Shown piece after piece: positions 8,572-17,383 of a stretch of DNA of 34,931 nt. Below the pieces are notes generated by a model. That model had not been told where the DNA came from, ran no database searches, and saw only the letters and a program-made list of their open reading frames with translations. Source of the stretch: Nitrospira sp. Lineage in GTDB: Bacteria; Nitrospirota; Nitrospiria; Nitrospirales; Nitrospiraceae. The DNA lies in the NCBI GenBank assembly GCA_015903995.1, contig JABMDK010000002.1, forward strand, positions 238,189-273,119. The letters run 5' to 3'. Both the position numbers and the translations under genes were made by a program. Within the stretch, counting starts at the first letter, position 1. Every line of letters begins with the position of its first letter.

Positions 8572-9522
8572 CTAAAACGAGATCAGACGGTCACGTCCAT
8601 GGGGCGTCGATAAGTCTTGCTCGGGGCCGATCGGGACGATGCGGGTCGGGTTGATGTCATCGTGCGTGACGTAGTAGTGGCGTTTGATGTGGTCGATATT
8701 CACGGTCTCGGCAATGCCGTCGGTTTGGTAGAGATCTTTCAGATACCCGAACAGATTTGGGTAGTCGACGATTCGTCGGAGATTGCATTTGAAATGGCCA
8801 TGGTACACGGCGTCGAACCGAACCAACGTGACAAAAAGCCGCCAGTCGGTTTCCACAAACTCCGGGCCGAACAGATACCGACGCGTTGCCAGGCGAGCAT
8901 CGAGTTGATCCAGTGCGGTAAATAATCGACGGGCCGCTCGTTCATAGGCCTGTTGAGAGGTGGCGAACCCTGCGCGATAGACTCCATCGTTCACATTCTC
9001 GTAGATGAACGTGTTGAGCTCGTCGATCTCTTGCCGCAGTCCATCCGGGTACAAATCGATCGGGCTTTCGGTGAATCGATTGAACTCACCATTGAAGATT
9101 CTCATCAAATCGTCATCGGAGTTGGTGACGATGCGTTTGGTGAGGGAGTCCCACAGTACGGGGACAGTTATGCGTCCGATATAGTTCGAATCCGTCGCTT
9201 TATAGGCTTCTCGAAGAAATTGGAAGCCATTGATGGGGTCTGGGGAATGGCCTGCTCCTTCGCGAAACGCCCATCCTCGCTCGTCACGAATGGGATCCAC
9301 GGCGGTCATACCGATCACAGCCTCAAGTTTCTTGAGTTTACGCACAATGATTGTGCGGTGAGCCCAGGGGCAGGCCCATGACACGTAGAGATGGTAGCGG
9401 CCGGCTGCGGCGGGATAGCCTGAACTGCCGTCCGCTGTCACCCACCTTCGGAATACATCCGGCTGACGCATAAACTCACCGGCTGACGATTGTTCGCCTG
9501 GAAACTGGGCTTGAACTTCCAT
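8572..9522 (-). CDS. yqjG: Glutathionyl-hydroquinone reductase (GST superfamily, YqjG/ECM4-like)
   Basis: GRYHLYVSWACPWAHRTIIVRKLKKLE, IGRITVPVLWDSLTKRIVTNSDDDLMRIFN, LFGPEFVETDWRLFVTLVRFDAVYHGHFKCN. Confidence 0.92.
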   Translation of the reverse strand: MEVQAQFPGEQSSAGEFMRQPDVFRRWVTADGSSGYPAAAGRYHLYVSWACPWAHRTIIVRKLKKLEAVIGMTAVDPIRDERGWAFREGAGHSPDPINGFQFLREAYKATDSNYIGRITVPVLWDSLTKRIVTNSDDDLMRIFNGEFNRFTESPIDLYPDGLRQEIDELNTFIYENVNDGVYRAGFATSQQAYERAARRLFTALDQLDARLATRRYLFGPEFVETDWRLFVTLVRFDAVYHGHFKCNLRRIVDYPNLFGYLKDLYQTDGIAETVNIDHIKRHYYVTHDDINPTRIVPIGPEQDLSTPHGRDRLISF

Positions 9523-9595
9523 ACAGCGGCACTCCCTCCTTAAATCAGTATCTCATATCCGCAACCAGTGGTGCAGGGACGTCTCTCTCACGGCT

Positions 9596-9642
9596 GTCGC
9601 CTTTTGCTACAGTCTCAAGCTGTCGCAGTAGCAAAAGGCGAC
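9596..9642. promoter_or_regulatory. Perfect 15-bp inverted repeat in divergent intergenic region
   Basis: GTCGCCTTTTGCTAC (9596-9610) / GTAGCAAAAGGCGAC (9628-9642), 17-nt spacer, between yqjG-like (-) and RND operon (+). Confidence 0.55.
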
Positions 9643-9733
9643 GAATAGGAGGCCTTGCATGAGGAAAACAGCCTATTCTGGGGGCATGTCCCGTGCGAGA
9701 GAGTCACTGAGGGGAAGAGTGATTCCCTGATTC

Positions 9734-10945
9734 ATGGGAGAGAGTGGATTGAAACAAAACACGACCGGAGTTTTCGCGCGGGTTATACAGGGGCTGGCAG
9801 TTTGCGTGATCATATCGGCGAACATCGCCTGCGAAAACAAACCGATAGACCCCTCCACGGTCAAGCCCGATTCGACTTCCGCACGAACAGGGTTGTTGCG
9901 CCTGACGCCGGAAGAGTTATCTCGAATGCAGCTGGAACTGGTACCGGTCGCGCAGGGGCAGCTTCTTTCGCATCGCGAGTTTCCCGCGACGGTCCAGGCC
10001 AACCAAAACGAATTAGCCGAGGTCACTTCTCTGATCCGTGGCCGGGTTGTGAACGTCCATGTCGATGTCGGGCAGGACGTGAAAAAGGGTACTCGTTTGG
10101 CGATGCTCCATAGCGTGGACCTTGGCATCGCGGAAGGAGACTATCTGAAGGCCGGGGCAAGGCTGCATGAAGCGGAGCTGGCGTATCTTCGCGCCAAGGA
10201 TCTGTACGAAAACAAGGCCGTCAGCCTCGCTGAACTGCAGAGACGCGAGGCCGCCATGAAGACGGCACGAGCCGAACTGCGGGAGGCAAACAACCGGCTC
10301 CAGTTGCTTGGTGTGCCTCCTGAGGAGATCGACAGGCTTGATCGAGAATTAACGATCAAGGCTGACATGCTCCTACGCGCGCCTTTCGATGGGCGGGTCA
10401 TCACACGCAACATTACGCGGGGAGAAGTGGTCGAGACGGAACAAAAGCTGTTCACCGTGGCCAATCTTACGGATGTATGGGTGATCGGTAACGTGCCGGA
10501 GAAGGATGTGCGCTTTATCCGTAAGGACCAGAAGGTGAATGTGATCGTGGCGGCCTATCCCCATGCCATCTTCAGCGGGACCATTACCTATGTCGGAGAT
10601 GTGCTTGATCCGGCTACTCGCACCATGAGCCTGCGGGTCACCGTGCCGAACCCCGAGCGACTGCTGAAGCCGGAAATGTTCGCCATCGTCAGCGTGTTTG
10701 CCGCATCAAGTCCGGACGTTTTGAGCGTACCGCTTGCGGCTGTTCAAGACGGTGCTGGCGGCAAGATCGTGTTTGTTCAACGGGAGACCGGTACCTTCGA
10801 GGCGCGGACGGTCAAGCTGGGGAATGAAGAGGGAGATGTGGTCAGGGTGTTGGAGGGAGTGAAGGCCAGCGAGCAGATTGTGACGAAGGGCTCCTTTGCC
10901 CTCAAGTCTGAAATGGAACGGCACAAGATCGAGCCTTCGCTATGA
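9734..10945 (+). CDS. RND efflux periplasmic adaptor (CzcB/CusB-like membrane fusion protein)
   Basis: Lipoprotein-like N-terminus (VIISANIACENK), lipoyl-like VTSLIRGRVVNVHVDVGQDVKKGTRLAMLHS, FDGRVITRNITRGEVVETEQKLFTVANLTDVWVIGNVPEKDV. Confidence 0.92.
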   Translation: MGESGLKQNTTGVFARVIQGLAVCVIISANIACENKPIDPSTVKPDSTSARTGLLRLTPEELSRMQLELVPVAQGQLLSHREFPATVQANQNELAEVTSLIRGRVVNVHVDVGQDVKKGTRLAMLHSVDLGIAEGDYLKAGARLHEAELAYLRAKDLYENKAVSLAELQRREAAMKTARAELREANNRLQLLGVPPEEIDRLDRELTIKADMLLRAPFDGRVITRNITRGEVVETEQKLFTVANLTDVWVIGNVPEKDVRFIRKDQKVNVIVAAYPHAIFSGTITYVGDVLDPATRTMSLRVTVPNPERLLKPEMFAIVSVFAASSPDVLSVPLAAVQDGAGGKIVFVQRETGTFEARTVKLGNEEGDVVRVLEGVKASEQIVTKGSFALKSEMERHKIEPSL

Positions 10946-13900
10946 TCATCTCGCTCCTGGAATTCTCACTACGGCAGCGGATATTGGTCATCGGTCTGGC
11001 TTGTCTGCTGTCCGTCGTCGGTGTGATTGCCTTTGAGTCCATCCCGATCGATGCCTACCCCGATGTGACGAACATCCAGGTACAGGTACTGACCGAAGCG
11101 GCGGGTCTCTCGCCGGTTGAAGTTGAACGGTTCATTACCTATCCGCTCGAACTGCAGATGACAGGGTTACCTGGCTTAGCGGAGATCCGGTCTCTTTCAA
11201 AATTTGCTCTCTCCCAAATCACCGTCGTGTTCAACGACGACATGGATATGTACTTCGCCCGCCAGTTGGTCCTCGAGCGGATCATGGCGGCGAAGGATCG
11301 GTTACCGGAGGGGCTCGACCCAGTGATGGCCCCTGTCACAACGGGGTTGGGCGAAGTCTTTCACTATTATTTCGAAGGGCCCGATGCGACGGCGAGCGAT
11401 CCACAGGTCGTCGAAAGGGAGTTGACGGATCAGCGCACCATGCAGGAGTGGGTCCTGCGTCCCCTGCTCAAGAGCGTGCCGGGAGTGATCGATGTGAACG
11501 GCATGGGTGGGTTCGTCAAACAATATCAGGTCCTCGTTGATCCGGCCAGGCTGCGCAAGTTCGACTTGACGCTGCACCAAATCTACGAGGCGGTGGTGAA
11601 AAACAACGCCAATGTCGGCGGCAACGTCCTGGAGCGGCATGCCGAACGTTCGATCGTTCGAGGGCTTGGACTGATCAAGACTGTGGGTGATATCGAATCC
11701 ATCATCGTGAAAGAGGTCGGTGGCACGCCCGTGTTCGTCCGGGATGTCGCTGAAGTCCGCATCGGCCACGCCGTTCGCCATGGTGCGGTGGTCCTCAATG
11801 GGGAGCGGGAAGTCGTGATCGGAACAGTGCTCATGCTTCGCGGGGGCAACGCCCGTCAGGTGGTTGAAGCGGTCAAGACGAAGGTAGAGGATTTGCAGCA
11901 GAGTCATATTCTCCCGGTAGGCACAAGACTGATCCCTTTTTACGATCGCATCGAACTCGTCACTGCGGCCATTCATACGGTGCGGGATGCGTTGATCGAA
12001 GGGATTGTGCTGGTGGTCTTCGTCTTCTTTGTATTCTTGGGCCATGTCCGCAGCGCCATCATTGTCACAGTGACGTTGATCGTCACCCCGCTCGTGACCT
12101 TTATTGTGATGGAGCGATTCGGCCTCTCGGCTAATTTGATGACGCTTGGTGGGTTGGCGATTGCCATCGGTGAGATCGCCGATGGGTCCCTGGTTGTGGT
12201 GGAAAACGCCTATCGGCACCTCGCTCAACACAGCGGCGCGTCGCAGGAAAGCAGGCGCAGCATCATTCTCCATGCCACGAAGGAGGTCGGTCGACCGATC
12301 CTGTTCGGTATTCTGATCATCAGCGTCGTCTTCTTGCCGCTCATGACGCTGCAAGGAATGGAAGGCAAGATGTTCGCGCCGCTGGCCTACACGCTGGTGA
12401 TTGCACTCTTGGCCTCGGTCGTGGTGACGCTGACTCTGTCACCAGTACTCGTGTCTCTCCTCCTGCGCGGAGGCCATCTTGAAGAGACGCGCGTGACGAT
12501 CTGGATGAAACAAGGTTATCTGCCGGTATTGCAATGGACGCTCCGGCACCGCGGTGTCATCCTGACGAGTGCAACGGGGATCGTGTTGTGCAGTCTTGCC
12601 CTCGTTCCCTTCGTGGGGCGGGAATTCATTCCACTCCTTGAGGAAGGGGCCCTGACCCCCCAAGTTGTGAAGCTGCCGAGTGTGTCGCTCCCTGAGTCCA
12701 TCGAGTTGGAGAAGCAGACCCAAAGAGCCATGTTGGAGTTTCCTGAAGTGAAGATGGCGGTGAGCAGGATCGGCCGAGCGGAAATTCCCTACCATCCGGA
12801 AGATCTCTACGAGAGCGATCCGATTGTCTCACTCCACGACCGAAGTACCTGGACGACGGCGAAAACTCAATCGGGATTGACCGACGTCATTCGGAAAAAA
12901 CTGGCGGAGATTCCAGGCATCTCCGTCCTCATGAGCCAGCCGATCCAGGAACGGGTGGACGAGTTGATCTCCGGCATCAGGACCGAATGCGCCATCAAGC
13001 TGTTCGGAGACGATCTCGATGTGCTCCGCGACAAGGCGCAGGAGATTGCGGCCCTGGTACAACACATCAACGGCGTCAAAGATATCAAGGTCGAACAGGT
13101 CGCTGGGCAACCGTACCTCATCATCGACATCGATCGGCAAAAGATCGCCCGTTTCGGCATCAACGTGGCCGACGTGCAGGAGATCATCACGACCGCGATC
13201 GGTGGGAAGGCGGCGACGCAGGTCTATGAAGGTGAGCGTCGGTTTCAGCTCACCGTGAGATTTCCTGAACCGTACCGGAACAGTGTTGCCGCCATAGGGG
13301 AAATCCGCGTGAAGTCTTCTTCCGGAGCGCTCATTCCCATGAGTGACCTGGCCAGGATCGACATGCGTGAAGGCCCGGCTCGTATCAGTCGAGAGCATGT
13401 GAAGCGCCGCATCTACATCGGCTTCAATGTCGTGGGCCGGGACATCGGCGGTGTCGTGGATGAAGGGCGCGCGAAGCTCGCGGCGCACCTCCACTTACCG
13501 GAAGGCTATACCATCGTGTGGGGCGGGGCGTTCGAAAATATGGAACGGGCCAACGCGCGGTTGATGATCGTGGTTCCGATCACACTGGGCCTCGTGTTCT
13601 TCCTCCTCTTCTGGGCCTTCCATTCTCTGCGATACGCGGCCATGATCATTATCAACCTGCCGTTCGCGTTGATCGGCGGCGTTGTGTCGCTATGGCTGAG
13701 CGGACAGTATCTGAGTGTGCCAGCTTCCATCGGCTTCATCGAACTGTTCGGACTGGCCGTGGGGAACGGGATCGTGCTGGTTTCCTATATCAACCAGCTG
13801 CGCAACGAGGGACAGCAGATCGATGATGCAATTCTGGCCGGCTGCAGTCTCCGTCTCCGCCCTGTCGTGATGACCATGATGACCACATTGCTTGGACTTC

Positions 13901-14073
13901 TGCCGTTGGCGCTGGCGCAAGGAATCGGGGCGGAGGTCCAGCGGCCGCTCGCCAGTGTCGTGATCGGCGGACTCTTCACATCCACGGCCCTGACGCTGGT
14001 TGTTCTGCCCGCGCTGTATAGCCTGTTTGCGGGACGTGAGATGAGGAAAGAGGAGGCGCCGGAATGGGTATGA
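10942..14073 (+). CDS. HME-type RND heavy-metal efflux transporter (CzcA/CusA family)
   Basis: ATGA overlap with adaptor; MIISLLEFSLRQRILVIGLACLLSVVGVIAFESIPIDAYPDVTNIQVQVLTEAAGLSPVEVERFITYPLE, TM4 IGEIADGSLVVVENAYR, 1043 aa. Confidence 0.95.
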   Translation: MIISLLEFSLRQRILVIGLACLLSVVGVIAFESIPIDAYPDVTNIQVQVLTEAAGLSPVEVERFITYPLELQMTGLPGLAEIRSLSKFALSQITVVFNDDMDMYFARQLVLERIMAAKDRLPEGLDPVMAPVTTGLGEVFHYYFEGPDATASDPQVVERELTDQRTMQEWVLRPLLKSVPGVIDVNGMGGFVKQYQVLVDPARLRKFDLTLHQIYEAVVKNNANVGGNVLERHAERSIVRGLGLIKTVGDIESIIVKEVGGTPVFVRDVAEVRIGHAVRHGAVVLNGEREVVIGTVLMLRGGNARQVVEAVKTKVEDLQQSHILPVGTRLIPFYDRIELVTAAIHTVRDALIEGIVLVVFVFFVFLGHVRSAIIVTVTLIVTPLVTFIVMERFGLSANLMTLGGLAIAIGEIADGSLVVVENAYRHLAQHSGASQESRRSIILHATKEVGRPILFGILIISVVFLPLMTLQGMEGKMFAPLAYTLVIALLASVVVTLTLSPVLVSLLLRGGHLEETRVTIWMKQGYLPVLQWTLRHRGVILTSATGIVLCSLALVPFVGREFIPLLEEGALTPQVVKLPSVSLPESIELEKQTQRAMLEFPEVKMAVSRIGRAEIPYHPEDLYESDPIVSLHDRSTWTTAKTQSGLTDVIRKKLAEIPGISVLMSQPIQERVDELISGIRTECAIKLFGDDLDVLRDKAQEIAALVQHINGVKDIKVEQVAGQPYLIIDIDRQKIARFGINVADVQEIITTAIGGKAATQVYEGERRFQLTVRFPEPYRNSVAAIGEIRVKSSSGALIPMSDLARIDMREGPARISREHVKRRIYIGFNVVGRDIGGVVDEGRAKLAAHLHLPEGYTIVWGGAFENMERANARLMIVVPITLGLVFFLLFWAFHSLRYAAMIIINLPFALIGGVVSLWLSGQYLSVPASIGFIELFGLAVGNGIVLVSYINQLRNEGQQIDDAILAGCSLRLRPVVMTMMTTLLGLLPLALAQGIGAEVQRPLASVVIGGLFTSTALTLVVLPALYSLFAGREMRKEEAPEWV

Positions 14074-14231
14074 AGAGAGACGGGTGGGAGGGGATTCCCC
14101 TCATCGCTGAAGCCAATAGTAGTCAGGCACTAAACTTGTAAGTGCTTCTCGGTAAGGTTGCCAGGTTTGTGACCTTTGTGGGCAGGCGAGGCTGAATCCA
14201 CAGAGCGATCAGTCAGAACGGGGGGTTCTAT

Positions 14232-15470
14232 ATGAGACATGTGTTGCTGAGGATGACGTTGTTGTGCCTCGTCATTGTTTCCGGGGCTGTTGTGCATGCA
14301 GCCAGCGGGGAGCAGGAATTTTCAAAAGGGGAGAACCTGTTGAAGAACAAACAGTATGGGGAGGCGCGGGCAGCGCTGGAGGCTGGTATCCTAAAAGATC
14401 CGTCCAATATCCAGGCCCATTTCAATCTGGCCGAGGCTTGCCGAGGCCTGGAATCCTGGGCCTGTGCGGAGCAACATTACGAGAGCGCATTGGAGCTGGA
14501 TGCCAAATCCGGGACGAAATCCTATTTACCCAAGACTAAAGCGAAGGTGTGGCGGTTACGGGAGGAAATGACAGTCTGGCGGCTCCTCAACGAGGCAAAG
14601 GGCATGCTAGCCAGTGGGAAAATGAAGCAGGCGGAGGAAACCCTGGATAACGCTAATGAGTTGGGCCTCAATAGCGAACAACAGCCTCTGTATCAACAGC
14701 TGCAGGCGAAACTGCCACGATCTCCCTCGGCATCGAAAAGGCTGACCCCTGCCGGATCGGGAGGAGGTGCGGGGGGCACCGAGACGCTCGACCTGCAGGT
14801 GGTATTGGTGCCGGGGGGAAAGTTCACACGAGGAAGCACGCTCGGAGATGATGAAAAGCCGGTACGGCAGATCTTTCTCAATGCTTTCTACATGGATAAA
14901 TATGAAGTGACGGTTGGGCAGTATGCCAGGTACTTGGAGGCAACCGATATGGAGGAGCCTCCCGACTGGAGCGTCATGAATCAACCGCAACATCAGCGAC
15001 GCCCGGTCGTCAATGTGAGTTGGGAGGATGCGGTGAATTACTGCAAATGGGCAGGGAAGCGTCTGCCGACGGAGGCGGAGTGGGAAAAGGCCGCGCGGGG
15101 GACGGATGGGCGGATCTATCCCTGGGGCAATGAGGCTCCCAGTCGACTCCATGCCAATTACGGGAGAAAGGAATGGGACGACCATCTGGCCTTAGCCCCG
15201 GTTGGATCGTATGAAGCGGGGAAGAGTCCCTATGGGATCTATGACATGGCTGGGAATGCCTGGGAATGGGTGTTTGATTGGTACGAACTCGATTATTATA
15301 ACAAAGGTCCGGAAAAGAACCCCATCGGGCCTGCAAAGGGCGAGGAGAAAGTCGTGCGTGGAGGGTCCTGGTTGTATGTGTCTGATTTTTTGCGGTCTGC
15401 GCATCGGTTCAATGCGCAACCGATGAACCGGCATTTCGGCTATGGATTCCGTTGCGCAAAGACGCCGTAA
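14232..15470 (+). CDS. Secreted TPR + formylglycine-generating-enzyme (SUMF1/FGE-sulfatase) domain protein
   Basis: Signal peptide; TPR-like N-terminus; VPGGKFTRGSTLGDDEKPVRQIFLNAFYMDKYEVTVGQYARYL, VVNVSWEDAVNYCKWAGKRLPTEAEWEKAARG, YDMAGNAWEWVFDWY, VVRGGSW, GYGFRCAK. Confidence 0.92.
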   Translation: MRHVLLRMTLLCLVIVSGAVVHAASGEQEFSKGENLLKNKQYGEARAALEAGILKDPSNIQAHFNLAEACRGLESWACAEQHYESALELDAKSGTKSYLPKTKAKVWRLREEMTVWRLLNEAKGMLASGKMKQAEETLDNANELGLNSEQQPLYQQLQAKLPRSPSASKRLTPAGSGGGAGGTETLDLQVVLVPGGKFTRGSTLGDDEKPVRQIFLNAFYMDKYEVTVGQYARYLEATDMEEPPDWSVMNQPQHQRRPVVNVSWEDAVNYCKWAGKRLPTEAEWEKAARGTDGRIYPWGNEAPSRLHANYGRKEWDDHLALAPVGSYEAGKSPYGIYDMAGNAWEWVFDWYELDYYNKGPEKNPIGPAKGEEKVVRGGSWLYVSDFLRSAHRFNAQPMNRHFGYGFRCAKTP

Positions 15471-15635
15471 CCTTTCGAGTGCAGGAGTGGAGGGGCGTGG
15501 TGTCTTGATGCTGCGGGGTTGGGTGCCGTGGATCGAACGATGCGGTCAGCGACGGGTGACGACGCTCAGGAGAGAGAGATGGTAGGAAGTCGTTAGGTAG
15601 TAGGGTTTTTTGACTCTAAAACACGAGGAGATTCA

Positions 15636-16121
15636 ATGCTGAAAGAAGTCACAGGAGATATTTTACGGACAAAGGCAGAAATGGTGGCGCATGGTGTGGC
15701 CCCGAATGATAGCTATGCGAACGGCTTAGCCCTGAGTCTTCGGGAGCAATGGCCCGCCATGTACAAAGATTTCAGACATTATTGCCAAACGTTTACGCCG
15801 AAGACCGGCGAACTGTGGGCCTGGGCCGGTGCGGGAGGAGTTCGAATCGTCAGTTTGTTCACCCAGGAGCCGGCTCCAGGCCATGGCGCCAAACCCGGCC
15901 GAGCGACGATCGAGAACGTCAATCACTGCCTGAAAGCTCTCGCGAAGCTGGTGGAAAGCGAGAAGGTCAAGAGTCTTGCGCTTCCTCGTCTCGCCACAGG
16001 CGTCGGCGGACTCGAATGGAAGGAGGTCAAACCTCTGGTAGAAAAACATCTTGGACATCTGTCGATACCGGTCTATGTGTACGCGACGTATCAACCGGGT
16101 GCCCAGGCGAACGAGGGATAG
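15636..16121 (+). CDS. Macro-domain protein (ADP-ribose binding/hydrolase-like; TARG1/ALC1-like flavour)
   Basis: EVTGDILRTKAEMVAHGVAPNDSYANGLALSLREQWPAMYKDFRHYCQ ... VKSLALPRLATGVGGLEWKEVKPLVEKHL; ACGAGGAG RBS upstream. Confidence 0.82.
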   Translation: MLKEVTGDILRTKAEMVAHGVAPNDSYANGLALSLREQWPAMYKDFRHYCQTFTPKTGELWAWAGAGGVRIVSLFTQEPAPGHGAKPGRATIENVNHCLKALAKLVESEKVKSLALPRLATGVGGLEWKEVKPLVEKHLGHLSIPVYVYATYQPGAQANEG

Positions 16122-16175
16122 CGTGACGTCGGCCAGTTGGAGCGACTTGGCCGTGTGAATCGTCGTGCAGAGAGC

Positions 16176-17363
16176 ATGAACATGCCTGTGGTTCCGCAAG
16201 AGTTGTATGACCGGCTGGTTGCGCTGCGAAGAGAGCTGCATCGGTATCCGGAGCTCAGCTGGCAAGAAACCCGGACGGCCGGTGTCATCGGAAGATTTCT
16301 TCACAGCCTTGGCATTCAACACCGCCTCAATGTGGCTGGCACCGGCGTCGTCGCGGATATCACCGGAAAGACCGGAGTGCCCTGCGTGGTGTTGCGGGCT
16401 GATACGGATGCACTCCCTATCCAAGAAGAAACCGGGCTCGAGTTCGCATCGGTGCACAATGGCGTCATGCACGCCTGTGGTCACGATGGGCATACGACGA
16501 TGTTGCTCGGCGCCGCAGCGCTGCTTTCCCAAGAGCAGAGCTTGCCGGCGCCGGTGCGGCTGATTTTTCAGCCTGCGGAAGAAAAAGGGACCGGTGCCAT
16601 CGCCATGATCAAGGAAGGGGTGCTTGAGGGAGCCGGCCTGATCTTCGGCGGGCACCTGGATCGGCATTACCACCCCGGCACCATTGTGGTGAGCGAGGGA
16701 CCGGTCAATGCGTCGTCGGATAACTTTTCGATTGAGATCATCGGGCAAGGCGCACATGGGGCAAGGCCACACGAAAGCATCGATGCGGTAGTGGTGGGGA
16801 GCCTCATGATCATGGCCTTGCAGACGATCGTCTCACGAGAAGTCGATCCGGCCCGCCCCTCGGTTGTATCCGTCGGCCAATTTCATGCGGGGACTGCACC
16901 GAACGTGATTGCGGGGCAGGCCAAGCTGGAAGGGACCGTGCGTGCCCAAGATCCGACGGTCCGCCGACAACTGCTCAATTCCGTCCGCCGCATTGCCGAA
17001 TCCATCGCACAGTTGCACGGTGCGAAGATTCACATTACGGTCACCGAAGGCACCCCGCCACTCATCAATGATTCGGAGATGGCGGGCCTCGCACGGCGCG
17101 CCGCCATCGAAGCGGTCGGGGAGGCCAATGTGTTGCCGCTGAAGACGGCCAATATGGGGGCGGAAGACTTCAGTTACTATCTTGAGCAAATCCCGGGCGC
17201 CTATGTCCGATTCGGGAGCCAAGTTCCTGGCCGGGAAGGCTATCCGGCACATTCGAGCAAATTCGACTTCGATGAAGAAGCGCTGGCTGTAGGAGCCGCG
17301 TATTATCACGCCATCGCCAAGATCGCCGGTCAGCAACTTGAGAAAAAAGCAGCATCCGTCTGA
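16176..17363 (+). CDS. M20-family amidohydrolase (hippurate/IAA-amino-acid hydrolase-like); start approximate
   Basis: LVALRRELHRYPELSWQETRTAGVI, VVLRADTDALPIQEETGLEFAS, HACGHDGHTTMLLGAAALL, IFQPAEEKGTGA, GAEDFSYYLEQIPGAYVRFG. Confidence 0.93.
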   Translation: MNMPVVPQELYDRLVALRRELHRYPELSWQETRTAGVIGRFLHSLGIQHRLNVAGTGVVADITGKTGVPCVVLRADTDALPIQEETGLEFASVHNGVMHACGHDGHTTMLLGAAALLSQEQSLPAPVRLIFQPAEEKGTGAIAMIKEGVLEGAGLIFGGHLDRHYHPGTIVVSEGPVNASSDNFSIEIIGQGAHGARPHESIDAVVVGSLMIMALQTIVSREVDPARPSVVSVGQFHAGTAPNVIAGQAKLEGTVRAQDPTVRRQLLNSVRRIAESIAQLHGAKIHITVTEGTPPLINDSEMAGLARRAAIEAVGEANVLPLKTANMGAEDFSYYLEQIPGAYVRFGSQVPGREGYPAHSSKFDFDEEALAVGAAYYHAIAKIAGQQLEKKAASV

Positions 17364-17383
17364 TCCGCAGCAACGGGACGATC

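Noticed and set aside
11302-12354. 350-aa minus-strand ORF antisense to the RND transporter (also 12829-13494)
   Set aside because: Lies wholly inside a confidently identified CzcA/CusA-family gene; low-complexity H/D/R-rich composition typical of antisense shadow ORFs in GC-rich codons.
15726-16772. 348-aa minus-strand ORF
   Set aside because: Antisense to the macro-domain and M20 genes, no recognisable domain.
15636-17363. DarTG-type toxin-antitoxin locus
   Set aside because: Macro domain present but neighbouring gene is an M20 peptidase; no DarT ART motif found.
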